Shown here one piece after another: positions 15,082 to 25,968 of a DNA stretch of 64,000 bases. Origin of the DNA: G963708235 sp963708235 (lineage in GTDB: Bacteria > Actinomycetota > Acidimicrobiia > Spongiisociales > UBA5794); NCBI GenBank assembly GCA_963708235.1, contig OY970200.1, forward strand, positions 2,542,001 through 2,606,000. Reading direction: 5' to 3'. The notes beneath the pieces were generated by a model. That model was not told the DNA's origin and ran no database searches. It saw nothing but the letters and a program-made list of their open reading frames with translations. Both the position numbers and the translations under genes were made by a program. Positions within the stretch are counted from its first letter, which is position 1, and every line of letters starts with the position of its first letter.

Positions 15082-15677
15082 CAGTCGTCGCGCACCTGGC
15101 GACGCGGTGCCACACCGTAGAGGTGGCGATCGATCAATCCGTCGAGAGCGGCGTCGTCCATCTTCTCGTGGTACATCAGAGATCGGACGTGGACCGCACA
15201 CACCAGGTCGTGGAGTGCCGTGGACGCATCGAAGGCGGAGTCGACCTCGCCCCGCTCGACGGCCCCCACCCAGATGGGTGCGATCTGCTCGAGCGCCGCC
15301 CCGATGGTGGAGGTGAAGACGGTGTCGGCGAACTCGCGGTCGGCGACCATCTGACCCAACACGGCACCCACCAGCTGGCGATCCAGCACTCCGTCGGAGT
15401 CGATCAGCGCCTTGAGCACAAGACGGACATCGGAGCGCAACGCTCCCGTCTCGGGAACCGGCCGGGAATGACCGGTGTCCACGGTGGCGGCGAAAGCCAG
15501 TTGCGCCGTCGAATGCCAGCGCCGGTAAACGGTCGGTTTGCCCACATGGGCGCGTTGCGCCACGGCTTCCATCGTCATCCGCTCGTACCCCACCTCGGAC
15601 AGCAGGGCACGAGCCGCATCGAGGATGGCGCGGTCTTTGGTTACGTCCCGAGGCCTGGCCACGACAAGTGTCCCCAA
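15081..15677 (-). CDS. TetR-family transcriptional regulator
   Basis: The protein has 198 residues with an N-terminal TetR helix-turn-helix: DRAILDAARALLSEVGYERM, then TMEAVAQRAHVGKPTVYRRW (about residues 35-54). A ligand-binding helical domain follows, with the C-terminal pattern of TetR_C families (ALDGLIDRHLYG). It would repress genes until a small ligand binds. It is translationally coupled (ATGA) to the AlkZ-like gene, which suggests that gene, or the unit itself, is its target. The upstream gap of 87 bp to the clpC stop probably carries its operator. The effector is not predictable. Confidence 0.88.
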   Translation of the reverse strand: MGTLVVARPRDVTKDRAILDAARALLSEVGYERMTMEAVAQRAHVGKPTVYRRWHSTAQLAFAATVDTGHSRPVPETGALRSDVRLVLKALIDSDGVLDRQLVGAVLGQMVADREFADTVFTSTIGAALEQIAPIWVGAVERGEVDSAFDASTALHDLVCAVHVRSLMYHEKMDDAALDGLIDRHLYGVAPRRQVRDD

Positions 15678-15764
15678 TCAGCTCCTGAAACGCCCCGACT
15701 ACTCGCCGTCGGAAGCGCTTGGCGAGTGTTCCCCCGAACCCCGGCCACCCTGCAGCGCGGTGAA

Positions 15765-18269
<2,505 letters not shown>

Positions 18270-18652
18270 GCTCTATCACCTCGAAAAGTATGACGCTTCC
18301 GGTACTGGGGCGTCTCGCTGAGTATAGCCCCGGGCCATTCCTAGCCCAGGAGTCATTCGACCCATCGTTGGCGTACAACCGCACCCTTCCCACGGGTATG
18401 CCCGAACCTTGGCGAAGGCGGCCCCGGAGCAGGTCCGGAGCCGCCTCGCTGCCGTAGCGGCCTCTCATCGGGGCCGGCGCGGGAGGTGAGCGGCACCCGG
18501 GATCGCCGGCTCCGGGTTGCCGATCAGCGCTCCCGTGAGACAGTCACGTTGGATGCCGCGCTGTTCACCTCGCTTCCCGCCACCCCGCCACAGGGACAGC
18601 GTGTCGGCACGCGGGATTCCGCTGGCGCCGGTGCACCCTCTAACCTTCCAGG
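18270..18652. other. Divergent intergenic region clpC / prenyl synthase
   Basis: These 383 bp separate two divergently transcribed genes and should contain both promoters. On the minus strand the TATACT at 18326-18321 is the best -10 candidate for clpC. Short frames present are Arg-rich and not credible. I see no RNA gene or riboswitch. Confidence 0.5.
18321..18326 (-). promoter_or_regulatory. Candidate -10 element of clpC
   Basis: TATACT on the minus strand lies about 52 bases upstream of the clpC GTG. It matches the TANNNT -10 consensus of housekeeping sigma factors. No convincing -35 is seen at the right spacing, so this is tentative. Confidence 0.3.
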
Positions 18653-19651
18653 ATGGATCAACCGGTGGCCCGCAACCTCGTGCCGATCGAACGGGTGTGG
18701 ACCCGCCTCGACGCCGTCGAGGTGCGTCTACGTCAGGTCACCGTCGCCTCGACCCCGTTCCTGACCGAGATCGCCCAGCATGTCATCCTGGCCGGAGGCA
18801 AGCGTTACCGCCCGCTCCTGGCCCAGGTCGGCGCCGAACTCGGCGGCGGCGACGGTGAACATCCGGTCGAGGCCGGGGTCGCCGTCGAATTGGTCCACGC
18901 CGGTTCGCTCTACCACGACGATGTCATCGACGAGGCCACCACCCGTCACGGCGCCACCGCCGCCAACGTCAACTGGACCAACACCATCGCCATCCTCGCC
19001 GGCGACTTCCTGCTCGCCAGGGCGTCGGAGGTGGCCGCCCCACTCGGCGAGGAGGCGGTGCGGCTCATCGCCCGGACCTACGCCGAGCTCTGCGAGGGCC
19101 AGACCCTGGAGTTGCAGCTCACCGACGACCTCGACCACGGACCTGACGAGTACTACCAGGTCATCGGCGGGAAGACCGCCAGTCTCATCCGCACCTCGGC
19201 CCGGCTCGGAGCGATGACCGGCGGTGCCGACCGGGACGCCATCGAGGCGGTCTCCGAGTGGGCGTGGGAGATGGGTCTGGTGTTCCAGATCGCCGACGAT
19301 GTCCTCGACCTGGTCGCCGATGAGGCGTGGTTGGGGAAACCTGCCGGGTCCGACATCGGGGAGGGCACGTTCACGTTGCCGGTTCTGTATGCCCTCGGTG
19401 GCCCCGAGGCCGGTGAGATCCGGGGGCTGCTCGAATCAGGGAAACCCCACGACCAGACCGCCATCGACCGGGTGATCGCCCTGGTCAACCAGGGCGGCTA
19501 TGTCGACCGGGTGCTCGACGAGGCCACCGAACGGATCCGGATCGCCGAGAAGGCCACCGAACGGCTCGACGCTCCCCCCGAGCTCACCGCAGTGTTCCAA
19601 CGTCTCGACCGGTTCCTCCTGGAACGGGTGGAGACCGCTCGACGCCGCTGA
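18653..19651 (+). CDS. Polyprenyl diphosphate synthase (heptaprenyl/octaprenyl type)
   Basis: This trans-isoprenyl diphosphate synthase of 332 residues extends farnesyl or geranylgeranyl diphosphate for menaquinone or carotenoid precursors. The first aspartate-rich motif is LYHDDVIDEATTRHG (DDVID at 89-93), and the second is DDVLD at 215-219. The GGKRYRPLL segment that holds the substrate diphosphate is at 48-56, and the GGKTASLIR motif at 172-180. The residues just before the first motif (SLYH) suit a medium-to-long chain product rather than geranyl. It uses products of the pathway that includes ispF. It ends convergently with lysS, with a hairpin between the two. Confidence 0.88.
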   Translation: MDQPVARNLVPIERVWTRLDAVEVRLRQVTVASTPFLTEIAQHVILAGGKRYRPLLAQVGAELGGGDGEHPVEAGVAVELVHAGSLYHDDVIDEATTRHGATAANVNWTNTIAILAGDFLLARASEVAAPLGEEAVRLIARTYAELCEGQTLELQLTDDLDHGPDEYYQVIGGKTASLIRTSARLGAMTGGADRDAIEAVSEWAWEMGLVFQIADDVLDLVADEAWLGKPAGSDIGEGTFTLPVLYALGGPEAGEIRGLLESGKPHDQTAIDRVIALVNQGGYVDRVLDEATERIRIAEKATERLDAPPELTAVFQRLDRFLLERVETARRR

Positions 19652-19652
19652 T

Positions 19653-19676
19653 CCCGGCCGGTCACCGGAGGCCGGG
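19653..19676. terminator. Bidirectional hairpin between convergent genes
   Basis: A perfect CCCGGCC (19653-19659) / GGCCGGG (19670-19676) inverted repeat sits between the stop codons of the prenyl synthase and lysS, 1 base past the first. Its place between convergent genes and its symmetry suggest a shared terminator, although there is no T run. Confidence 0.5.
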
Positions 19677-19708
19677 CAACGACCCTGGCCATCATCAGCC
19701 CCCGGACG

Positions 19709-21247
19709 TCAACTTTCGGGACGGAGTGTCGGGAACAACACAACCTCTCGGATGTGGTGCTGGTCGGTGAGCAGCATCACCAGGCGGTCGACGCCGATGC
19801 CGAGCCCTCCGGTCGGTGGCATCCCGTATTCGAGGGCCAGCAGGAAATCTTCGTCGACGGGGTGGGCCTCGTCGTCGCCGTGGACCCTGGCCTGCGCCTG
19901 TGCCTCGAACCGCTCCCGCTGATCGACGGGGTCGTTGAGCTCGGAGAAGGCGTTGGCGTATTCGGCTCCGGCGATGAACAACTCGAACCGCTCGGTGAGA
20001 TCGGGGTCGGTGCGATGGACCCGGGCCAGTGGCGAGATCTCCTTGGGGTGATCGAGCACATAGGTCGGCTCCCACAGGTGATCGGCGATATGGCGCTCGA
20101 ACAGCTCGTCGACGATCTTGCCGTGGCCCCAGTGCGGCTCGGGCTCGATGCCGTGACGTCGGGCGATGTTGCGGGCGTCCTCCACCGGTGCCGCAAAGTC
20201 GATCGGCTGGCCCACGAGATCGGCGACCAGGTCGACCATCCTCACCCGCCGGAAGGGCGGGGTCAGGTCCACGGTGCGCCCCTGGTACCTGACCACGGTG
20301 GATCCGGTGGCGGCGACGGCGAGCGCGGCGACGATCTGCTCGGTCATCTCGGCGATGTCGCCGTAGTCGGCATACGCCTCGTACGACTCCAGCATGGTGA
20401 ACTCGGGGTTGTGGGTGGCGTCGATGCCCTCGTTGCGGAAGATGCGGCCGATCTCGAAGACGCGATCGAGCCCCCCGACGATGAGACGCTTCAGATACAA
20501 CTCGGTGGCGATCCGGAGCGACATCGCCAGATCGAGCGCATGGTGATGGGTCTCGAAAGGACGCGCCATGGCGCCGGTGGCCTGGGCGAGCAGTACCGGG
20601 GTCTCCACCTCGATGTAGCCGCGTTGTTCGAACTGGTGGCGCAACTCGGTCACGATCCTGGCCCGGGCCACGGCGGTGGTGCGGGAGGATTCGTTGACCA
20701 TCAGATCGACGTAGCGCCGGCGACTTCGCGCCTCGACGTCCTGCAACCCGTGCCACTTGTCGGGGAGGGGTCGCAGCGACTTGGCGAGCAGGGTGAACTC
20801 GTCGATGCGGACGCTGAGCTCGCCCTTCCTGGTGGCGATCACCTCACCGGAGGCCCCGACCCAGTCGCCCCCGTCGAGATCGTCGAATGCGGCGAATCCG
20901 TCCTCGCCGAGGGTGCGGCGGTCGACGAAGAGCTGGATCCGACCCGACACGTCCTGCAGCACCCCGAAGCTGAGCTTGCCCATCCTGCGGATGTTCATCA
21001 GCCGTCCGGCCACCGTGACCCGCTCGCCGGTCTCGGCGCCGGGTTCAAGGGTCCCGAACCGGGTGTGAAGGTCGGCCGCCGAGTGGGTGACATCGAAACG
21101 ATACGGATACCCGCCCGTATCGAGGATGTGGTGATGTTTGTCGAGCCGGGCGGCGGTCAGCGGATGGTCGGCGAGACCGGCGCCGAAGGTGGGCTCGGTG
21201 TGGTCCGGCGGCGTCGAGGAGGCATCATGATCGGGTCCGTCGGTCAT
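19709..21247 (-). CDS. lysS: Lysyl-tRNA synthetase, class II
   Basis: LysS charges tRNA-Lys. The 512 residues start with a 25-residue Asp/Pro-rich extension, then an OB-fold anticodon domain (GERVTVAGRLMNIRRMGKLS), then a class II core. Motif 2 is seen as FEIGRIFRNEGIDATHNPEF near 260-280, and motif 3 as MPPTGGLGIGVDRLVML near the C-terminus. The EIGR...HNPEF segment is typical of the lysine enzyme. The ATG at 21247 overlaps the coaX stop by 4 bp, so it is the last gene of a DUF2520-panC-coaX-lysS unit, an arrangement known in actinobacteria. A second, lysX-like fusion is excluded because there is no membrane domain. Confidence 0.95.
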   Translation of the reverse strand: MTDGPDHDASSTPPDHTEPTFGAGLADHPLTAARLDKHHHILDTGGYPYRFDVTHSAADLHTRFGTLEPGAETGERVTVAGRLMNIRRMGKLSFGVLQDVSGRIQLFVDRRTLGEDGFAAFDDLDGGDWVGASGEVIATRKGELSVRIDEFTLLAKSLRPLPDKWHGLQDVEARSRRRYVDLMVNESSRTTAVARARIVTELRHQFEQRGYIEVETPVLLAQATGAMARPFETHHHALDLAMSLRIATELYLKRLIVGGLDRVFEIGRIFRNEGIDATHNPEFTMLESYEAYADYGDIAEMTEQIVAALAVAATGSTVVRYQGRTVDLTPPFRRVRMVDLVADLVGQPIDFAAPVEDARNIARRHGIEPEPHWGHGKIVDELFERHIADHLWEPTYVLDHPKEISPLARVHRTDPDLTERFELFIAGAEYANAFSELNDPVDQRERFEAQAQARVHGDDEAHPVDEDFLLALEYGMPPTGGLGIGVDRLVMLLTDQHHIREVVLFPTLRPES

Positions 21248-22017
21248 ACAGGGTCCTCGTTGAGGTCGTGGATGAGCCGCAGCCCCTCGAGGGTGAGGTG
21301 CTCGTCGACGACGTCGACGGTGCGGCAGTGGGGAACGATGGTAGAGGCGAGCCCGCCGGTGGCGACCCGGGTAACGGGAAGTCCGAGCTCGGCGACGAGA
21401 CGGTCCATGATCCCGTCGACCAGCCCGGCGTGCCCGTACAGCGCTCCGCTCTGGATCGCTTCCACCGTCCCCTTGCCGATCGGGGAACGTGGAGGGAGAT
21501 ATTCGACACGGCGCAGCGCCGCCGCACCGGAGATCAGCGCATTGGTGGAGATGACCAGTCCGGGGGCGATCACCCCGCCCAGGTAGTCACCGTCCGGGCC
21601 GACGACATCGAAGTTGGTCGAGGTCCCGAAGTCGACCACGACCACCGGGGCGCCGTATTTGGTGCGAGCCGCCACCGAGTTGACGATACGGTCGGCTCCC
21701 ACCTCCCGCGGATTGTCGATATTGATCGACATCCCGGTGCGGACGCCTGGTTCGACGACCACCACCGGGCCGGCGGTGATGGTGGTGGCCACCTCCCGCA
21801 GCGAAGCGGTGATCGCCGGCACCACGCTCGACAACCCGACCCCGGAGACATCATCTGGGCTGAAACCGTCCAGCGCCAGCAGACCGCGCAGCCAGATCCG
21901 GAGTTCGTCGGCGGTCTGGTCCCCTACGGTGGTGAGCCGCCAGTGACCGGCCAGCCGGTCCCCGTCGTAGAGACCGACGACGGTCTGGGTGTTGCCGACG
22001 TCGAGTACCAGCAGCAT
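21244..22017 (-). CDS. coaX: Type III pantothenate kinase
   Basis: CoaX phosphorylates pantothenate with ATP, the first step of CoA synthesis, and is not inhibited by CoA. The 257-residue protein shows the ASKHA-fold signatures: LVLDVGNTQTVVGLYDG at the N-terminus (phosphate-binding loop), GADRIVNSVAA with the catalytic Asp near 107-118, FGTSTNFDVV near 132-141, and GGVIAPGL. The ATG at 22017 is preferred over the TTG just before it because GGAGG lies 6-7 bases upstream. The start overlaps the panC stop (TGATG). It completes a pantothenate-to-CoA entry module with panC and the DUF2520 gene. Confidence 0.94.
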   Translation of the reverse strand: MLLVLDVGNTQTVVGLYDGDRLAGHWRLTTVGDQTADELRIWLRGLLALDGFSPDDVSGVGLSSVVPAITASLREVATTITAGPVVVVEPGVRTGMSINIDNPREVGADRIVNSVAARTKYGAPVVVVDFGTSTNFDVVGPDGDYLGGVIAPGLVISTNALISGAAALRRVEYLPPRSPIGKGTVEAIQSGALYGHAGLVDGIMDRLVAELGLPVTRVATGGLASTIVPHCRTVDVVDEHLTLEGLRLIHDLNEDPV

Positions 22018-22931
22018 CAATGACCTCCAGGTCCGGTTGCATCGTCTCGGGAGAACAGATCGCGCCCTTCGAGACGCATACCGCGATCGGCCACCACCGA
22101 TTCGGCGGGGTCGAGATGGATGTTGTCGATGAGGCGGGTGGCGCCGACTCTGGCGGCGACCGCCAGGAACGCCGGTCGGTCGAGATACGCCAACGGCTGC
22201 ACCTCGTCGACGGAAGCGAGCTCGACATATTCGGGATCGACTCCCACCTCACCCTGCAGCACGTTTACGACCAGGGTTTCGAGCACCGAGCCGTTGCGTT
22301 CCCCGGCATCGGCGGCGTCGGCGGCGGCGGTGAGACCTCGCGACAGGGCAAGTGCCCGATCCCGCTCCTCGTCGGACAGGTAGGCGTTGCGCGACGACAG
22401 CGCCAACCCGTCGGCGCTCCGGATGATGGGGCATGCCACGATCTCGACCGGCAGCGAGAGATCGCTGACCATCCGACGCACCACCGCCACCTGCTGGGCG
22501 TCCTTGCGACCGAAGAAGGCGCGGTCGGGGCGGAGACCGGCGAGGAGCTTGGCGACCACGGTGGCGACGCCGTCGAAGTGCCCCGGCCGGGCGGCACCCT
22601 CCATCCGGTCGGTCAACCCGGCGACGCTGACCCTGGTCACCGGTGGCGTCGGGTACATCTCGTCGAGCGGCGGGGCGAACAGAATATCGACCCCCACGGC
22701 CTCGGCCAGCTCGGCGTCGCGCTCGAGGTCGCGGGGGTACCGGTCGAGGTCCTCCCCCTCGCCGAACTGGAGCGGGTTGACGAACAGGCTCATGGTGACG
22801 GTGTCGGCCTCGGGCCGGGCGGCGGCGGCGAGCGACAGGTGCCCCTCGTGGAGGTACCCCATGGTGGGGACCAGCCCGACCCGACCCGCCGTGGCCCTGC
22901 GGGCCTCCTCGAAGGTGGTGACGATCCTCAT
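22017..22931 (-). CDS. panC: Pantothenate synthetase
   Basis: PanC condenses pantoate and beta-alanine using ATP to make pantothenate. The 304 residues contain the HIGH-like motif as VPTMGYLHEGHLSL (about 21-34), the VNPLQFGEGEDLDRYPR substrate loop, FFGRKDAQQ (about 144-152) and the KMSKS-like ALSSRNAYLSDEER near 178-191. The ATG at 22931 is chosen; it overlaps the DUF2520 stop by 4 bp, and the longer in-frame extension lies inside that gene. coaX follows with a TGATG overlap. No panB is present in the window. Confidence 0.94.
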   Translation of the reverse strand: MRIVTTFEEARRATAGRVGLVPTMGYLHEGHLSLAAAARPEADTVTMSLFVNPLQFGEGEDLDRYPRDLERDAELAEAVGVDILFAPPLDEMYPTPPVTRVSVAGLTDRMEGAARPGHFDGVATVVAKLLAGLRPDRAFFGRKDAQQVAVVRRMVSDLSLPVEIVACPIIRSADGLALSSRNAYLSDEERDRALALSRGLTAAADAADAGERNGSVLETLVVNVLQGEVGVDPEYVELASVDEVQPLAYLDRPAFLAVAARVGATRLIDNIHLDPAESVVADRGMRLEGRDLFSRDDATGPGGH

Positions 22932-23785
22932 GGTTGCGATTGCTCGTCGGCGGACGGGCGCGGTGTCCACTGTTCCATCAGCCCCTCGAACTCCTCGGCA
23001 CGACCGGAGAGACGGGCGATGGCCATGACCGCAGCAGCGAAGTCCGCCAACAGTCGCGGCTCACCGTCCGCCACCGCATGGAGTTGCGCCTCGACGGTGG
23101 CGTGGTCACCGCGGGCGACCGGGCCGGTGAGCGACGGGAGCGGCCCGAGTTCGAAGGCGTTGGCGACCACGGCTTCGACCATGGGGCGGGCGGCCTCGAA
23201 GGGAACCCCGGCACCGGCGAAGAGGTCGGCGGCCATCGCCAGCGCCACCAGGGGAAAGTTGGCGGCGGCGGCCGCGGCGGCGTGATAGAGCGGCTTGGCA
23301 TCGTCGGCCAGGTCGAAGGGATGACACCCCAGCGACTCGGCCAACTGCCCCAGCGTGGCACGGAGCGTTCCGGAGGCGGTGATCGCGATCCACGAACCGG
23401 CGAGTCGCTGCGCCCCGGCCTCGCCGCTGGGGAGGGTCTGCAGCGGATGGAACGACCCGATCGCCACACCGACCTCGTCCAGCGACGCCAGCGCCGCCAC
23501 CGGGGTGACGCCTGACACATGCACCGCCGCCCGGATCGACCCCGCCTGCGGAGCGATCTCGGTGGCGACCCCAGCGATGGCGTCGTCGCGGGTGCAGATC
23601 ATGACCAGGTCGGCGGCGGGCAGGGTGTCGCCGGTGACCAGCCCCGTGGTGGCGAACGCCTCGGCGGCGGAATCGGCCTGGTACCGGTTCTTGCCGACCA
23701 CCCCGACCAGTTCGTGCCCGGCGTTGCGACTCGCAATGGCGAGCGTCACCCCGGCTCTGCCGGGCCCGAAAATGATGATGCGCAT
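22928..23785 (-). CDS. Rossmann-like protein with DUF2520 domain (possible ketopantoate reductase)
   Basis: The N-terminus IIIFGPGRAGVTLAIASRNA (3-22) is a dinucleotide-binding glycine loop of the GxGxxG type. The C-terminal helical half (AKPLYHAAAAAAANFPLVAL) is typical of DUF2520, which resembles the C-terminal domains of 6-phosphogluconate and ketopantoate reductases. Length is 285 residues. Its place as the first gene of the unit, overlapping panC by 4 bp, makes reduction of ketopantoate to pantoate a reasonable inference, because no panE is present. The exact reaction is not proven by sequence. It is likely cytosolic and NAD(P)H dependent. Confidence 0.82.
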   Translation of the reverse strand: MRIIIFGPGRAGVTLAIASRNAGHELVGVVGKNRYQADSAAEAFATTGLVTGDTLPAADLVMICTRDDAIAGVATEIAPQAGSIRAAVHVSGVTPVAALASLDEVGVAIGSFHPLQTLPSGEAGAQRLAGSWIAITASGTLRATLGQLAESLGCHPFDLADDAKPLYHAAAAAAANFPLVALAMAADLFAGAGVPFEAARPMVEAVVANAFELGPLPSLTGPVARGDHATVEAQLHAVADGEPRLLADFAAAVMAIARLSGRAEEFEGLMEQWTPRPSADEQSQP

Positions 23786-24055
23786 GACCTGACTCGGGTC
23801 CAGTCCCTCAGAGGGGCCACCCGAGGTGGCGCCCTGACGTGGCTACGGGCGGGAGGCGCTGGGATGGCACCACCGGTGTGGCGTTTCCCTCCCTGCGACC
23901 GGGGATTCCAATCCGGCCGTCGGGTTCGCACCCGTGGCAGGTGCTCCCGGTACCGGGGCGGAAGTGTAGATCGCTGCACCGAACCTGCGACAGCCGTACG
24001 GAACCCATGGCGTCGCCGGCCAGTTGTTCTCGTCCGGGACGGAGAAGCCGGGGGT

Positions 24056-24694
24056 TCAGCCCGACTTGGTCCCGAAGATGCGGTCTCCGGCATCGCCGAG
24101 ACCGGGGACGATGTATCCCCGTTCGTCGAGGTGGTCGTCGACGGCGGCGGTGAAGATCGGGACATCGGGATGGGCGTCGTGCAGATAGGCGATCCCCTCC
24201 GGGGCGGCCAGCAGACAGACGAAGCGGATCTGGCGGGGGTTGCGTTCCTGGATGCGCTCGATGGCGGCCACCGCCGAGTGTCCGGTCGCCAGCATCGGGT
24301 CGACCACGATCACGATCCGGTCCTCGACCCGCTCCGGCAACCGGAAGTAGTACTGCACCGCCTCCAGGGTCTCATGGTCCCGATACAGACCGATGTGCCC
24401 GACCCGGGCCGAGGGCAGCACATCGAGGATGCCCTCGAGGATGCCCCCGCCCGCCCGCAGGATCGACACCAGGACCGGTTTGAGCCCGGTCAGGATCGGG
24501 GCGTCCATGGGCCCGATCGGGGTCTCGATCCGGGTGGTCGACAGCGGGAAGTCGCGGGTCACCTCGTATCCCATCAGCAGCGAGATCTCGCGCAGCAGCC
24601 GCCGGAACTCTGCCGAGCTGGTCTCGCGCCGACGCATCAGAGTCAGCTTGTGCTGCACCAACGGATGGTCGATGACCGTGACCTGTCCCGCCAT
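24056..24694 (-). CDS. upp: Uracil phosphoribosyltransferase
   Basis: Upp salvages uracil by transfer to PRPP, giving UMP. The 212 residues have the PRPP-binding loop VIVVDPMLATGHSAVAAI (about 127-144), the flexible loop region around LVSILRAGGGILEGI (77-91), and the C-terminal uracil-binding YIVPGLGDAGDRIFGT. Length and motif order match the family exactly. The ATG at 24694 is preceded by GAGGAGG about 5 bases upstream, so the longer in-frame extension upstream is rejected. Downstream is a 270-bp gap with no gene; upstream is a dispersed-repeat cluster. Confidence 0.95.
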   Translation of the reverse strand: MAGQVTVIDHPLVQHKLTLMRRRETSSAEFRRLLREISLLMGYEVTRDFPLSTTRIETPIGPMDAPILTGLKPVLVSILRAGGGILEGILDVLPSARVGHIGLYRDHETLEAVQYYFRLPERVEDRIVIVVDPMLATGHSAVAAIERIQERNPRQIRFVCLLAAPEGIAYLHDAHPDVPIFTAAVDDHLDERGYIVPGLGDAGDRIFGTKSG

Positions 24695-24769
24695 CGCGGC
24701 CTCCTCGAAGACGATGTCCCCCACCCTAGAGACCCACACCCCACCCTGCCCGAACCCAACACGTGCGCA

Positions 24770-25345
24770 CCCGCACTCCGCACGCAAGCCTCCCCTCCTG
24801 GCCCTCCCCGCCCTGGGGGGAGGGCCAGGACGGACACCGGCGAACGCAGACGGGCGGGCCGCGCGCCAAGAGTCAGCGGGTCGACCGTGTCACCGACAGT
24901 CGCTGCGACGCGGACCACACCCCCCGAAACGACACGCAACCGCACGGGACCCATCGACCTTCACGGATACAGACCTCGCGCCCCGCCCCACCTCCTCCCA
25001 GAACCTCGGAGGCACCCCGCCCCCCCACACAGGGCGGGGAGGGCCAAGACGGACGCTTACGAACGCGGACGCCTGCGGACGCAGCCCGAGCCCGGGGGAG
25101 CAAGCCGATCGACGACAGCGCCCTCTCGGCCGCCGGGAAGGAGCATCCGACGTGGCCCAGAACCCTTTCTGGCCCTCCCCGCCCCGGGCGGACGCTCCAA
25201 GGGACATCGAACAGTGCAGCAGAAAAAGACAGCCTCAGAGAACGCCTTTTCTGGCCCTCCCCGCCCCGGGGGGCGGGGTGTCTGCGGCCGCTTCGCGGAC
25301 GCAGACGGGGCGGGGCGCGGCGCCGATGTCCTCCCGGCCGCAGTG
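24770..25345. repeat. Dispersed GC-rich repeat cluster
   Basis: Between folK and upp lies a family A copy on the minus strand (about 24970-25046), a family B copy on the plus strand (about 25253-25320, with the GCGGACGCAGACGGGGCGG block), and several isolated GGCCCTCCCCGCC hairpin arms near 24798, 25173 and 25256. The copies match those at 7-8.5, 52 and 62.7 kb. The open frames crossing the cluster are low-complexity and out of line with real genes. This cluster follows the folK stop codon. Confidence 0.85.
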
Positions 25346-25386
25346 TCACCGACACGTCCGACCGGCGTTGGGTCACACCCACGGTC

Positions 25387-25968
25387 TCAGGGAAGGACGG
25401 CCTCGAAGAGGTACCAGATGGCGACGCAGGCGAGGGCGACGGTGAGGAAGACAACGGCGGAGGCGGCCCGCGGCGACACGGATCTGCTTCCCTGCCACGG
25501 GGTGACGTCCTGATCGGTGACGGCGGAACGGAGCGTACTCACCGGGCCGGCGCCGGGGACGACGAGGTCTGGCCAGATCTCGGCGAGCGGTTCCAGCACG
25601 AACCGCCGGCTGGCCAGGTCGGGATGGGGGACTGACAGCCCGGGCTCGTCGACCACGGTGTCACCGAACACCAGGATGTCGAGATCGAGGGTGCGGGGCC
25701 CCCACCGTTCCCGGCGTTCCCGTCCCCGAGCCCGTTCGATGGCGAGCAGGCGATCGAGCACACCACGTGGGGTGAGCGCCGTGTCCACCACCACCACGGC
25801 GTTGAGGTAGGCGCCCTGGGGCGGTCCCCCCACCGGGGCGGTCTCGTAGATCGAGGAGGTGGCGACGATCACACCGATCTGTTCGGCGATCTCGTCGACG
25901 GCGGCGGCAAGATGAGCGGCCCGATCCCCCAGGTTGGAACCGAGACCGATGGCGACCCGGCTCGTCAC
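25387..25968 (-). CDS. folK: HPPK (folate biosynthesis) with C-terminal membrane segment
   Basis: FolK transfers pyrophosphate from ATP to 6-hydroxymethyl-dihydropterin. Family motifs are GLGSNLGDRAAHL (8-20) and RWGPRTLDLDILVFGD (88-103, with the paired metal-binding Asp residues), then VPHPDLASRRFVLEPLAEI. The normal enzyme ends near residue 160, but here about 30 more residues follow. They contain a hydrophobic helix (AASAVVFLTVALACVAIWYL, about 168-187), so the enzyme is predicted to be tail-anchored in the membrane. It overlaps the upstream pseudophosphatase gene by 4 bp and is the last gene of the ftsH-folP-folK run. No folB or folE is present in this window. Confidence 0.88.
   Translation of the reverse strand: MTSRVAIGLGSNLGDRAAHLAAAVDEIAEQIGVIVATSSIYETAPVGGPPQGAYLNAVVVVDTALTPRGVLDRLLAIERARGRERRERWGPRTLDLDILVFGDTVVDEPGLSVPHPDLASRRFVLEPLAEIWPDLVVPGAGPVSTLRSAVTDQDVTPWQGSRSVSPRAASAVVFLTVALACVAIWYLFEAVLP

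Noticed and set aside
23786..24055. Possible structured RNA in the panC-unit/upp gap, because GGGTTCGCACCC resembles a T arm
   Set aside because: No acceptor stem, anticodon stem or SRP/RNase P core motif can be built around it.
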